Below are positions 10,176 to 18,684 of a stretch of DNA of 64,000 bases, piece by piece. Position 1 is the first letter of the stretch. Every line of letters begins with the position of its first letter. Location: NCBI RefSeq assembly GCF_016907695.1, contig NZ_JAFBCK010000001.1, positions 3,630,501-3,694,500 of the forward strand. The letters run 5' to 3'. The position numbers and the translations under genes are program-made. This DNA comes from Actinokineospora baliensis (lineage in GTDB: Bacteria > Actinomycetota > Actinomycetes > Mycobacteriales > Pseudonocardiaceae). The notes beneath the pieces were generated by a model. The model was not told the DNA's origin. It ran no database searches and worked only from the letters and a program-made list of their open reading frames with translations.

Positions 10176-10350
10176 GATGGATTCCTTGGATGTCCACGCA
10201 GCATCTTTCTTGACCGCCGCGGGGGACACGGACCACCATTTGGGTGAAAGGGAAACAAACTACCGGTCGGACTAGTTGATCTTGTTCGAGATGTACCCAC
10301 CTTTCGCACCGCATGGCGAAGGGGTAAGTGCCATCGGGGCGGGTGGAATG

Positions 10351-10391
10351 GAAAGGGCGGGGCCGACCGGGCGCGCGGGCCCCGCCCTTTC
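10351..10391 (-). terminator. Hairpin terminator after the wrbA-like gene
   Basis: Two perfectly complementary 14-base arms (10351-10364 GAAAGGGCGGGGCC and 10378-10391) enclose a 13-base loop, 31 bp past the stop of the wrbA-like gene. There is no T tract. It separates that gene from the LAL regulator on the same strand. The remaining sequence up to 10176 should hold the regulator promoter, but I see no clear -10/-35. Confidence 0.6.
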
Positions 10392-10422
10392 CCCCTTCAT
10401 ACGCCCGGCGGGCGCAGGGGGT

Positions 10423-11028
10423 TCAGGAGCGGTTCGAGTGGAACCGCGCGGCGGTCAGCGCGACCCGCCTGCCCTGGAAGTTCGCCGCGGCCAACTCCTC
10501 CTTGGTGGGGTCCTTCTCCACGTGGATGCTGCTGGCGCCGTAGGGGTTGCCGCCCGCGGCCGAGACCACGTCGTCGGCGTAGCCGGGGGTGACGATGATG
10601 GCGCCCCAGTGCATGAACACGTTGTACATGCTGATGATCGTCGACTCCTGGCCGCCGTGCACCTCGTCGGAGCTGGTGAACCCGCTGACCACCTTGTCCA
10701 CCAGCTTGCGCTCGAACCACAGGCCGCCCGTGGTGTCGATGAACTGCTTGAGCTGCGCGCTGACGTTGCCGTAGCGGGTGGGCGAGCCGAACAGGTACGC
10801 GTCGGCCCACAGCAGGTCCTCCAGCGTGGCCTCCGGCACGTCCGCGGTCGCCGCGGCGTGCTCGGCCCAGTCCGGGCTGCCCGCCACGACCGACTCCGGT
10901 GCCAGTTCGCGCACCTTGCGCAGCCGCACCTCGGCGCCGGTCTCCAGCGCGCCCTCCTCGATCGCCTTCGCCAACTGGTACACGTGCCCGGTGGAGCTGT
11001 AGTAGATGACCGCGACTTTGACGCCCAT
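10423..11028 (-). CDS. WrbA-like NAD(P)H:quinone oxidoreductase (flavodoxin family)
   Basis: A 201-residue flavodoxin-fold protein, the usual WrbA length. The FMN-phosphate loop is YYSSTGHVYQLAKAI near the N-terminus. The family signatures GSPTRYGNVSAQLKQFID and GGQESTI are followed by an HWGAIIVTPGY segment. WrbA enzymes carry out two-electron reduction of quinones with NAD(P)H, which avoids semiquinone radicals. The start is set by GAAGGAAG seven bases before ATG; the frame upstream of it is not coding-like. Next to aminophenol-forming enzymes it may keep an aminoquinone or quinone-imine intermediate reduced, or protect the producer. That role is inference. Confidence 0.9.
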   Translation of the reverse strand: MGVKVAVIYYSSTGHVYQLAKAIEEGALETGAEVRLRKVRELAPESVVAGSPDWAEHAAATADVPEATLEDLLWADAYLFGSPTRYGNVSAQLKQFIDTTGGLWFERKLVDKVVSGFTSSDEVHGGQESTIISMYNVFMHWGAIIVTPGYADDVVSAAGGNPYGASSIHVEKDPTKEELAAANFQGRRVALTAARFHSNRS

Positions 11029-11183
11029 TGTTGCTTCCTTCGAAGGGTGGGGTTGTTGTTTACCTGAGAGTGCGCCGCGGCATTGCCGGGAGTGCCGTCG
11101 CGTCCGTTGTCCGCGTTGTGCGTTCGAACGCGGGTACACCGGCCATAAAGGACCGCCGAACGCGCAAATGGGTGTTTATGTGC

Positions 11184-11870
11184 TCAGTCGATGGCCCGGC
11201 GCAGGAGATCCTCGTACACTGTTGGATCATCACGCTCGATCACCGGGAATCCGATTCCCCATTCGCCTTCCCAGCGCAGCGCGATACCCGGGTTGTGGTG
11301 CGCGGACCCGTCGGGCAGGAACAGCGTCGGCGAGCCCTGCACGGTGTCCCCGGCGCACAGCGGGACCTGGCGCTCGATCTCCGCGCGCGCCGAGCCGTCC
11401 ACCAGCCCGGCCTTGATGGCCTCGGCGTCGAGCCCGGCCTCGGCGGCGACCGCCAGCACCACGTGCCGCATCGAGATGTTGCGGCTCTGGCCGAACAGCG
11501 CCACCCGCAGCGCGAGGTCGAGCGCCTCGCTCGCGGCAAGGCCCTGCTTCTTGGCCACCTCCACCGCCTCCATGGCCAGCACGGTGGTGACCGGGTACTC
11601 GTGCGCGGGGGCCTGCCACACCTGCCAGCGCGCCTGCGGAGCCAGTGCGCCCGCGACCGGGATCTCGGCGTCGAGGATCAGCTTCGGCGTGGCCATGTCG
11701 TTGATCAACTCGAGCGGGAACGCCCGCACGTCGAAGCGCACCCGCTCGGTCAGGCCGAGCCGTTGCCGGGTGGTGTGCAGCCGGTAGGCGGCGATGTGCG
11801 CCCACGGGCAGCCGAGGTCGGCGTAGAAGACGATCGTCCCTGGGGCGACCTCGATCGCTGGGGTGTCCAC
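11184..11870 (-). CDS. DsbA-family (FrnE-like) thioredoxin-fold protein
   Basis: A 228-residue cytoplasmic protein with the DSBA-like fold found in FrnE and 2-hydroxychromene-2-carboxylate isomerase relatives. The N-terminal strand leads into the active-site region YADLGCPWAHIAAYRL, where the usual second cysteine of a CxxC pair is missing (CPWA). The all-alpha insertion and the C-terminal segment GSPTLFLPDG (containing the cis-Pro) are present. GTG at 11870 was chosen because GAGGAG lies just upstream; the longer frame to 11924 lacks this. With one cysteine it is more likely a glutathione/mycothiol-transferase-like or isomerase-like enzyme than a disulfide oxidase. It lies in the AHBA cluster; the substrate is unknown. 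Confidence 0.8.
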   Translation of the reverse strand: MDTPAIEVAPGTIVFYADLGCPWAHIAAYRLHTTRQRLGLTERVRFDVRAFPLELINDMATPKLILDAEIPVAGALAPQARWQVWQAPAHEYPVTTVLAMEAVEVAKKQGLAASEALDLALRVALFGQSRNISMRHVVLAVAAEAGLDAEAIKAGLVDGSARAEIERQVPLCAGDTVQGSPTLFLPDGSAHHNPGIALRWEGEWGIGFPVIERDDPTVYEDLLRRAID

Positions 11871-12000
11871 GTGGTGCTCCTCACCGGGGTCCACCGGAGC
11901 GGCTAACCGGAACCTGCTCCGCATCTGTGCCCAGGTTATCCGGAGTCGCCTCCGGGTGCAACAAGCGGAGGTGATTCCGGATCGTTGCGGCGCGCGTGCT

Positions 12001-12033
12001 AAAAGGCCCCCGACCTCGGTGAGGTCGGGGGCC
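12001..12033 (-). terminator. Rho-independent terminator
   Basis: A perfect 13-bp stem (GGCCCCCGACCTC and its complement) with a 3-base loop is followed on the minus strand by TTTT. It lies 18 bp past the stop of the FAD/NAD(P)-binding gene. This is the most canonical intrinsic terminator in the window. It separates that gene from the DsbA-family gene on the same strand. Confidence 0.88.
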
Positions 12034-12050
12034 GTGAGCCGGGGAGCGGG

Positions 12051-14009
12051 CTAGCGGGCGGCGTAGACGGGAGTGGGTGCGCTGGTGGGCAGCCACGCCA
12101 ACGGGATGTGCGCGTGGGTGTAGAGACCCGCCGCGGCCCACCGGGGCCGTGTCGTGAGTGCGAGGCTCGCGCGGGCGATGGCATCGGCGTCGCCGAGGAT
12201 CACCGAGTCGACCCCCGGCCGGATCCCGGCGGCGGTGACCCAGTGCACGGCCTCGGTCGGGATCCCGAAGGCGAACCGCCGCGAGTGGGCGCGGCCCTGC
12301 CCGTCCAGCACGTGATAGGGCCGCCTGGTGACGGCGAGGCCGCCGGTCTCGTACTCACCGATGCGGTACGGGACGCAGTCCCCGCTCGCGCGCAGACCCC
12401 CGATGAGCGCATCGGTGGTGTGCCGGACATCGACCTCCGGCAACCGCGCCTCGACGAGCGTGCTGACCACCACCGCCGACCCCGGCACCAGGTCCGCGCG
12501 CACCTGGAACCCGTCCGGCAGCGGCCGCACCGCCATCCCCGGGCCGAGCACGCGCAGCACACCCGCCTCGACGAGCGCGATCATCTCCTCGATCCGGCTG
12601 GTCGGCGGCCCGATCGACAGGTAGGCGTTGAGCGGGGTGTACCAGCGCTGCAGCTCGGTGCGATAAGACCGCCCGCTGATCCCGCTGTGGTCCACGACGA
12701 GCCGGATCTCGTTGCGCAGGTCCCGCAACACGTCCAGCGCCGCCTTGAGCGGATCGCTGACGTTGCCCCGCCGCGCGGCGGTGACATCGGCGCGCAGGTG
12801 CTCGAGCAGCCAGTCGTGGAACCGATCGGGGTCGCCGAACTGGCGGTCCCCGTAGGGCTTGGCGATCAGGTCCCAGTCCCAGCGGGCCTCGATCCCGTAC
12901 TCGGTGAGCAGCTCCTCCTCGCCCGCGCCCGCGATGTAGGACAGCTGGAACCGCTCGGCGTCCTCGGTCCGGCCCTGTTGTACCAACAACGCCCGGTAGT
13001 AGGTCAAAGTGACCTCTTTGGACACCAGCGGCCACACCCGATCGCCGAACTCCGCCGGGGTGCCCGCTTCCGCCGCGGTCCGCAGGTCCGCGATCACCTC
13101 GGCGGTGACGAACACCGGCTCGTGCCTGCCCGACACGCCCTTCTCGTTCTCGCCGCGCGCGTGGTACGGCACCCCGCGCCGCGAACCCGCGACCAGCACC
13201 GGCTCCGCGCCAGAGGGCAGGTACACCAACCCGCGCTCACCGTCGACGAACCGCCCGCCCCGGCCGGAGGTCAGCAGCGTCAGGTAGTCGAAGAAGTTCA
13301 ACCCCATGCCGCGCAACGCGACGACCTCCCCCGGGCGGATGAAGTCGAGGTCGACGTCGGCCGGGTTCGACGGCGGCACGTAGCCGAGGCCGTGCTCGGC
13401 GGCGTGTTCGGCCAGCCGCAGGTCCTGCGCCGCGATCGGCATGTCCACGTGCCCCTGCGCCAGGACCACCGCCGACAGGTCCGCGAGCACCCGGCCGTCG
13501 GCGAGGGTGACCACCTGCCCGCCGTCGGGACCGTCGGTGACCGACACCGCCACCGTCCGGTGCGTGCGCACCGTGACACCCGGCGGCGCGGTGAGCACCA
13601 GCCTGCGCAGCACCCAGGCCAGGTAGTGGCCGTAGAACGCCCGTGACGGGTAGGAATCCGGGCCCAGCGCCGCCGCTTCCCGCCGCAGCGGCTCGGGGTG
13701 CTCGGCGAAGCCGTCCACGGTGGCCAGGAACCGGGCCCACTCGTGGAGGCTGGGTCCGGGCACGACCGGCCCCGCGCAGCCCACGCTGTCGTCGGTGTAC
13801 ATGGTGACCTGCGAGGCGATCGTGTTCATCAGCAGCAGGGGCGACTGCCCGACCCGCCACACCCGCCCACCCTCGCCGACGTGCGGGTCGACCACGTGCA
13901 CCACCACCGGGTGTGTGGCGTTGGCGCACAACCGTTCCACCACCGAGATCCCGCGCGGGCCCGCGCCGATCACGCAGACCGCGGCCGTGCGGTCGCCTGG
14001 TGCACCCAT
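12051..14009 (-). CDS. FAD/NAD(P)-binding flavoprotein (NAD_binding_9 type)
   Basis: 652 residues, with an N-terminal dinucleotide-binding motif VIGAGPRGISVVERL (about 13-27) and a domain like the FAD-NAD(P)-binding family PF13454, seen in actinobacterial YdhS-like proteins. Further landmarks are LAQGHVDM (NAD(P)/FAD contact region) and the GMGLNFFDYL segment. ATG at 14009 is chosen because AGGAGG lies four bases upstream. The enzyme is probably a flavin-dependent oxygenase or oxidase acting on a small molecule. It is divergent from the aspartate kinase/AHBA operon across a 230-bp gap, which probably holds both promoters. It could oxidise the aminophenol scaffold; this is inference. Confidence 0.8.
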   Translation of the reverse strand: MGAPGDRTAAVCVIGAGPRGISVVERLCANATHPVVVHVVDPHVGEGGRVWRVGQSPLLLMNTIASQVTMYTDDSVGCAGPVVPGPSLHEWARFLATVDGFAEHPEPLRREAAALGPDSYPSRAFYGHYLAWVLRRLVLTAPPGVTVRTHRTVAVSVTDGPDGGQVVTLADGRVLADLSAVVLAQGHVDMPIAAQDLRLAEHAAEHGLGYVPPSNPADVDLDFIRPGEVVALRGMGLNFFDYLTLLTSGRGGRFVDGERGLVYLPSGAEPVLVAGSRRGVPYHARGENEKGVSGRHEPVFVTAEVIADLRTAAEAGTPAEFGDRVWPLVSKEVTLTYYRALLVQQGRTEDAERFQLSYIAGAGEEELLTEYGIEARWDWDLIAKPYGDRQFGDPDRFHDWLLEHLRADVTAARRGNVSDPLKAALDVLRDLRNEIRLVVDHSGISGRSYRTELQRWYTPLNAYLSIGPPTSRIEEMIALVEAGVLRVLGPGMAVRPLPDGFQVRADLVPGSAVVVSTLVEARLPEVDVRHTTDALIGGLRASGDCVPYRIGEYETGGLAVTRRPYHVLDGQGRAHSRRFAFGIPTEAVHWVTAAGIRPGVDSVILGDADAIARASLALTTRPRWAAAGLYTHAHIPLAWLPTSAPTPVYAAR

Positions 14010-14239
14010 CAGGCCTCCTGTGCTCGAAGGGAGCGCGTGGAATCCACAAAGGACATCCTGCGGCGCTCTTTCGCCCGCACCACAGCCTAGTCGGCGGCGC
14101 CGCCCGCGCATCCCGTCTTGACGTGATGTTCGCGTGGCGCGACGGCTCCGACCGGCAACATCACGCGTTCCCGGGATTACCGACCGCGACCGGCTGGGTA
14201 GAAAGGGAAGCGTCCGCTGTCGAGTCCTGCGGGGGTGCG

Positions 14240-15490
14240 ATGAGCACGACCGTGTTGAAGTTCGGTGGGACGTCACTGGCGACCCCCGACAAGATCCGCC
14301 GGGTCGCGGCGCTGGCGCACCGCGCGCACGCCACCGGCACCGGCACCGTGCTCGTGGTGTCGGCCAGGGGGAAGACGACCGACGCGCTGCTGGCCGCCGC
14401 GGCCGAGGTCAACGCCGCGCCGTCGGCGCGCGAGTCCGACCAGTTGCTGGCCACAGGGGAGAACGCCTCCGCGGCGCTGGTGGCGCTGGCGCTGCAGGAG
14501 CGCGGCGTGCAGGCGGTGTCGCTCACCGGACCGCAGGCGGGCATCCTGGCCACCGGTCCGCACGGGGCCGGGATGATCGCCGCGATCGACCCTGGCCGGG
14601 TCGGCTCGCACCTGGCCCGCGGTCGGGTCGTGGTCGTCGCCGGGTTCCAGGGCGAGGGCGACGACGGCGACATCGTGACCCTGGGCCGGGGCGGTTCGGA
14701 CACCACGGCCGTCGCGCTCGCGGTCGAACTCGGCGCCCGCGCCTGCGAGATCTACACCGACGTCAACGGGGTGTTCACCGCCGACCCCCGGCTGGTCCCC
14801 GGCGCCCGCGTGCTGGCGCGGGTCGACCCGGTGGTGATGGCCGAGATGGCCTTCTCCGGCGCGCAGGTCATGCACTCGCGGGCGGTCGAACTGGCCTCGG
14901 TGCACGGGCTGGACGTGCTGGTGCGCAACACGATGACCGACGGCGGCGGCACCACGATCCTCGGACGGAGCAGCGACATGATCGAGAAGCGGGGTTTCAT
15001 CACCGCGGTCACCCACGACCGCGCGGTGCTGCGGGTGGTCCTGCGCCGCGGCCGCCGCGACGTGGACCTGGCGACCACCGTGCTCGGCCCGTTCGCCAGG
15101 GCCGCGGTGCCGGTGGACATGCTCGCCTGGCACACCGACCGCGGCCGGGTCGACCAGGTCGGCTTCGCCGTGCACGCCAGCCACCTGCTGGCCACCCGGC
15201 GGCTGCTCGGGCACCTGGGCACCGCGCACGGGCTCGACACCGAACTCGACGAGGGCGTCGGCAAGCTCTCGGTGGTGGGCACCGGCTTGCTCAACCGCCC
15301 GGAGTTCCTGGCCAGGATGCTCGCCGCGCTCGCCGGGGTCGGCGTGGCGCCGGACTGGTTCGCCACCGCCCAGTCGCGGATCTCGGTGCTGGTGCCCGCC
15401 GACCGGCTCACCGGGGCGGTCATCGCGCTGCACCGCGAGTTCGAGCTCGACCGCGACGGAGTCGCCGCGCAGTCCATGACGCCCGCCTAG
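14240..15490 (+). CDS. Aspartate kinase
   Basis: 416 residues; phosphorylates aspartate to aspartyl phosphate, the first step towards aspartate semialdehyde. It has the N-terminal kinase motif KFGGTSLATPDKIRRV, the nucleotide-binding GRGGSDTTAVALAVELGA and the YTDVNGVFTADPRLV signature. The C-terminal third has the form of paired ACT domains (about 265-410), which normally bind lysine or threonine. ATG at 14240 gives the canonical N-terminus and is preceded by a weak GGGGG site. It is first in an operon with the two 3,4-AHBA-type enzymes, so it probably boosts the aspartate semialdehyde used by the next enzyme. No aspartate semialdehyde dehydrogenase gene is nearby, so the housekeeping one must serve. 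Confidence 0.95.
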   Translation: MSTTVLKFGGTSLATPDKIRRVAALAHRAHATGTGTVLVVSARGKTTDALLAAAAEVNAAPSARESDQLLATGENASAALVALALQERGVQAVSLTGPQAGILATGPHGAGMIAAIDPGRVGSHLARGRVVVVAGFQGEGDDGDIVTLGRGGSDTTAVALAVELGARACEIYTDVNGVFTADPRLVPGARVLARVDPVVMAEMAFSGAQVMHSRAVELASVHGLDVLVRNTMTDGGGTTILGRSSDMIEKRGFITAVTHDRAVLRVVLRRGRRDVDLATTVLGPFARAAVPVDMLAWHTDRGRVDQVGFAVHASHLLATRRLLGHLGTAHGLDTELDEGVGKLSVVGTGLLNRPEFLARMLAALAGVGVAPDWFATAQSRISVLVPADRLTGAVIALHREFELDRDGVAAQSMTPA

Positions 15491-15519
15491 ACCACCCGGC
15501 CAGACGAGAGGGGACACCA

Positions 15520-16344
15520 GTGTCCGCGAACAGATCTTTCGGCTCCCAGGTGCGGCTGCAGCGGCTGTTCCGCCACGCGGCGAACCGGCTGCTGGTCGTG
15601 CCGCTGGACCACTCGGTCGCCGACGGCCCGATCGTGGCCAACGGCGACCTGCCCGGCCTGGTCGGCTCGCTGGTCGGCAACGGGGTGGACGCGGTGGTGC
15701 TGCACAAGGGCAGCCTGCGCGCGCTCGACCCCAGGGTGTTCACCGGGACCTCGCTCATCGTGCACCTGAGCGCGAGCACCGCGCACGCCCCCGACCCGGA
15801 CGCCAAGTACCTGGTGTCCACTGTGGAGCAGGCGCTGCGGCTGGGCGCGGACGCGGTGAGCGTGCACGTCAACGTCGGCTCGGCCGACGAGCGCCGCCAG
15901 GTCGCCGACCTCGGCGCGGTCGCCGACGCCTGCGACAGGTGGAACATCCCGCTGCTGGCCATGATGTACCCGCGCGGCCCCAGGGTGGCCAACCCGCCGA
16001 CGCCGGAGCTGGTCGCGCACGTGGCCACCCTGGCCGCGGACATGGGTGCCGACGTGGTCAAGTCCGTCTACGCCGGGTCGGTCGCGGCGATGGCCGACGT
16101 GGTGCGCGCCTGCCCGGTCCCGGTGATCGTCGCCGGTGGTCCGCGCAAGGCGGGCGCCGAAGCCGTGAAGTCCTATGTGGACGAGGTGTTGCGGGCGGGT
16201 GCGGCCGGGGTCGCCATGGGGCGCAACATCTTCCAGGCCCCCGACCCCGGCGCCAGGGCCGCGCAGGTCGCCGCCCTGGTGCACGGCGGCCACGCGGGCT
16301 CCTCGCTGGAGCTGGAGCTGGCCGCCAGCCTGCCCAGGCGCTGA
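15520..16344 (+). CDS. 2-amino-3,7-dideoxy-D-threo-hept-6-ulosonate synthase (GriI-like aldolase)
   Basis: A 274-residue class I aldolase of the DhnA/ADH-synthase family. Homologues (GriI in grixazone synthesis, MJ0400 in archaea) use a Schiff-base lysine. GriI joins aspartate semialdehyde and dihydroxyacetone phosphate on the way to 3-amino-4-hydroxybenzoate. Visible motifs are LVVPLDHSVADGP near the N-terminus, VVLHKG, a mid-protein VNVGS and the probable Schiff-base lysine in ADVVKSVYAGS. The barrel end GAAGVAMGRNIFQ is also typical. The GTG start has GAGAGGGG upstream. It lies 29 bp after the aspartate kinase and 56 bp before the DHQ-synthase-II partner. This gene pair is the main evidence for a 3,4-AHBA-type pathway. 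Confidence 0.9.
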   Translation: MSANRSFGSQVRLQRLFRHAANRLLVVPLDHSVADGPIVANGDLPGLVGSLVGNGVDAVVLHKGSLRALDPRVFTGTSLIVHLSASTAHAPDPDAKYLVSTVEQALRLGADAVSVHVNVGSADERRQVADLGAVADACDRWNIPLLAMMYPRGPRVANPPTPELVAHVATLAADMGADVVKSVYAGSVAAMADVVRACPVPVIVAGGPRKAGAEAVKSYVDEVLRAGAAGVAMGRNIFQAPDPGARAAQVAALVHGGHAGSSLELELAASLPRR

Positions 16345-16400
16345 ACCGCGCCGCACAAGACAGAGACGTCCGGGAAAGACAGACGAAGGAGCGAACACCG

Positions 16401-17504
16401 ATGAAGCTCTGCTGGCTTGATGTCCGCGACACCGGGCCGTCGCGGGCGGCGATCCTGGAGGAGGCCCTGCACCAGCGGGTGGACGGGGTCGTCGCCGACG
16501 ACGCCGCGGCGCTGGCTGGCCTGCCGCCCACCGTCACCAAGGTCCTGCTGCCGCGCGGCAAACCGCTGCCCGAGTCGCTGGAGGGTGTCGACGTCGTCGT
16601 CGTCGACCCCGACCGCGACGCCGACCACGCCGAACTCGCCGCCCGCCACCCGTCGGTCCAGTTCGGCCGGTTCGTCGAGATCGTCGACGCCGACACCCTG
16701 GAACTGGCCTGCCAGGCCGCGCGCACCGAGGCGTGGTCGGTGCTGCTGTTCCGCGACCCGACCAAGATCCCGCTGGAGATCGTGATCGCCGCCGCGGCCA
16801 GGTCCACCGGCAGCATCGTCACCGTTGCCGCCGACGTGGAGGAGGCCGAGATCATCTACGGCGTCCTCGAACATGGCTCCGACGGCGTGCTGATGGCCCC
16901 GGCCAAGGTCGGCGACGCGACCGCGCTCAAGACCGCCGCCATCGCCACCACGCCCGACCTGGGCCTCGTCGAGCTGGAGGTCACCAGGACAACGCACATC
17001 GGCATGGGCGAACGGGCCTGTGTGGACACCTGCACGTACTTCCGCGAGGACGAGGGCATCCTGGTCGGCTCGCACTCCAAAGGCATGATCCTGTGCGTCA
17101 GCGAGACCCACCCGCTGCCGTACATGCCCACCCGCCCGTTCCGGGTCAACGCGGGCGCCATCCACTCCTACACGCTCTCGCAGGACGAGCGCACCCACTA
17201 CCTCAGCGAGCTCAAGTCCGGCAGCAAGGTCCTCGCCGTCGACGTCAAGGGCCAGACCCGCCTGGTCACCGTCGGCCGGGTCAAGATCGAGACCCGCCCG
17301 CTGATCTCCATCGACGCCGTGGCCCCCAACGGCACCGAGGTCAACCTGATCCTGCAGGACGACTGGCACGTCCGCGTCCTGGGCCCCGGCGCCGCCGTCC
17401 TCAACAGCACCGAACTCCGCCCCGGCGACGTCGTCCTCGGCTACCTCCCCTCCGCCGACCGCCACGTCGGCTACCCGATCGACGAGTTCTGCCTCGAGAA
17501 GTAA
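16401..17504 (+). CDS. 3-dehydroquinate synthase II family protein (GriH-like 3,4-AHBA synthase)
   Basis: 367 residues, the length of the DHQ synthase II/GriH family (unrelated to AroB). In archaea the family makes 3-dehydroquinate; GriH in Streptomyces griseus instead turns the GriI product into 3-amino-4-hydroxybenzoate. Seen here are the family blocks GERACVDTCTYFREDEGILVG, GSHSKGMILCVSETHPLPYM and RPFRVNAGAIHSY, and a C-terminal beta domain. AAGGAG lies nine bases before ATG. Linked to the GriI-like aldolase and aspartate kinase, the 3,4-AHBA role is much more likely than shikimate synthesis, because actinomycetes already have AroB. The gene ends with its own 15-bp hairpin. Confidence 0.9.
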   Translation: MKLCWLDVRDTGPSRAAILEEALHQRVDGVVADDAAALAGLPPTVTKVLLPRGKPLPESLEGVDVVVVDPDRDADHAELAARHPSVQFGRFVEIVDADTLELACQAARTEAWSVLLFRDPTKIPLEIVIAAAARSTGSIVTVAADVEEAEIIYGVLEHGSDGVLMAPAKVGDATALKTAAIATTPDLGLVELEVTRTTHIGMGERACVDTCTYFREDEGILVGSHSKGMILCVSETHPLPYMPTRPFRVNAGAIHSYTLSQDERTHYLSELKSGSKVLAVDVKGQTRLVTVGRVKIETRPLISIDAVAPNGTEVNLILQDDWHVRVLGPGAAVLNSTELRPGDVVLGYLPSADRHVGYPIDEFCLEK

Positions 17505-17516
17505 CCCGCCTCGTCT

Positions 17517-17554
17517 TGTGCCCGGCGACCGCGCCCCCTCGGTCGCCGGGCACA
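17517..17554 (+). terminator. Terminator hairpin of the aspartate kinase/AHBA operon
   Basis: A perfect 15-bp stem (TGTGCCCGGCGACCG and its complement) with an 8-base loop, 12 bp after the GriH-like stop. It is followed on the plus strand by CCCTTTC, a poor T tract. It is the first of two back-to-back hairpins between convergent operons. Confidence 0.75.
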
Positions 17555-17577
17555 GCCCTTTCAGTGGCACGACGCGA

Positions 17578-17611
17578 CGAAACCCCTCCCGGGTCGCCGG
17601 GAGGGGTTTCG
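17578..17611 (-). terminator. Terminator hairpin of the downstream methyltransferase operon
   Basis: A perfect 15-bp stem (CGAAACCCCTCCCGG and its complement) with a 4-base loop, 14 bp past the stop of the minus-strand methyltransferase gene. With the hairpin just before it, it separates the convergent AHBA operon and the ligase/methyltransferase operon. Confidence 0.75.
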
Positions 17612-17625
17612 CGGGTGGGGCGCCT

Positions 17626-18660
17626 TCAGTTCGGGTGGGCGATGAGCAGGCTGGTCGGGGCGGTGGTGGGGCGGGTTTCGACGTGGGTGAAGCCCGCTCG
17701 GGACAGGAGGGCGGCGAACTCCGACTCCGTGCGGGAGCGGCCGGTCAGCAGGGTCAGGATGACGATGTCCTCGAACTTGCCGAAGTGCGGCGCGTCGCCC
17801 TCGGGCAGGACGTCGTCGACGAGCAGGAGTTGGGAGCCGGTGTCGGCCATCGCGGTGCGGACGTTGCGCAGGATCCGCACCGAGTCGTCGTCGTCCCAGT
17901 CGTGGATGGTCCAGGACAGCAGGTAGGTGTCGCCGCCGGTGGGCACGGACTCGAAGAAATCGCCGCCGACGCAGGTCGCCCGGTCGAGCACGCCAGCGGC
18001 GCCGAGCACCGCTTCGGCCTCGGGGATCACCCGGGGCAGGTCGAACACGACCGCGGTCAGCTCGGGGTAGCGGGCCAGCAGGGTGGCGACCAGGTGCCCC
18101 TGACCGCCACCCACGTCGACCAACCGCCGCGCGCCGGACAGGTCGTGCGCGGCCAGCGTCGAGGAGTTCACCATCCGCGCCATGTTGCCCATGGCCCGGT
18201 CGAACAGCGTCCCCAGTTCGCCGCGCGTGGTCAGCAGCGACCACAGATCGGTGCCGTTGACGTGGTCGAACGCCGGTCGCCCGGTGCGCAGCGTGTGCGC
18301 CATCGCGCCGAACGAGCGCTGCCGTTCGGGGCGGCCGAGGTAGCGGGCGAGGTCGCGCATGGAGTCCGGGCCGTCGCCGCGCAGCGTGCGGGCCAGCGGG
18401 GTCAGCGTGAACACCTTGGGCGCGACCTCGCTGAACACCCCGACGCTGGCCAGCGCCCGCAGCGCGCGGTAGAGGGACTCGGTGTGGCACCCGGTGCGCC
18501 GCGCCACCTCCGCCACGTGCTCGGGCCCGTCGCCGAACACGTCCGCGGCCCCGACCTCGGCGACGGCGATCAGCACCTGGCTGACCAGGGAGCTGTAGAG
18601 CATCTCGTACATGCGCACCGACGGCGGGACCTCGGGCGCGCCCTGGTGGGTGTCGGTCAT
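17626..18660 (-). CDS. SAM-dependent methyltransferase (O-methyltransferase family 2)
   Basis: 344 residues, closely similar along its whole length to the methyltransferase at 6216-7232 (shared PPSVRMYEMLYSS, LYRALRALASVGVF, FDLPRVIPEAE, APHFGKFEDIV). The SAM motif is LVDVGGGQGHLVATLL, and the catalytic-region segment is SWTIHDWDDDDSVRILRN. It follows the carboxylate ligase gene by 24 bp on the same strand, so it is the last gene of that operon. The likely history is duplication of one methyltransferase with split placement around the core genes. It probably methylates a second position, or the same scaffold at another stage. The substrate is unknown. Confidence 0.9.
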   Translation of the reverse strand: MTDTHQGAPEVPPSVRMYEMLYSSLVSQVLIAVAEVGAADVFGDGPEHVAEVARRTGCHTESLYRALRALASVGVFSEVAPKVFTLTPLARTLRGDGPDSMRDLARYLGRPERQRSFGAMAHTLRTGRPAFDHVNGTDLWSLLTTRGELGTLFDRAMGNMARMVNSSTLAAHDLSGARRLVDVGGGQGHLVATLLARYPELTAVVFDLPRVIPEAEAVLGAAGVLDRATCVGGDFFESVPTGGDTYLLSWTIHDWDDDDSVRILRNVRTAMADTGSQLLLVDDVLPEGDAPHFGKFEDIVILTLLTGRSRTESEFAALLSRAGFTHVETRPTTAPTSLLIAHPN

Positions 18661-18684
18661 CTCGCTCCTCCGCGTGACTGGGCC

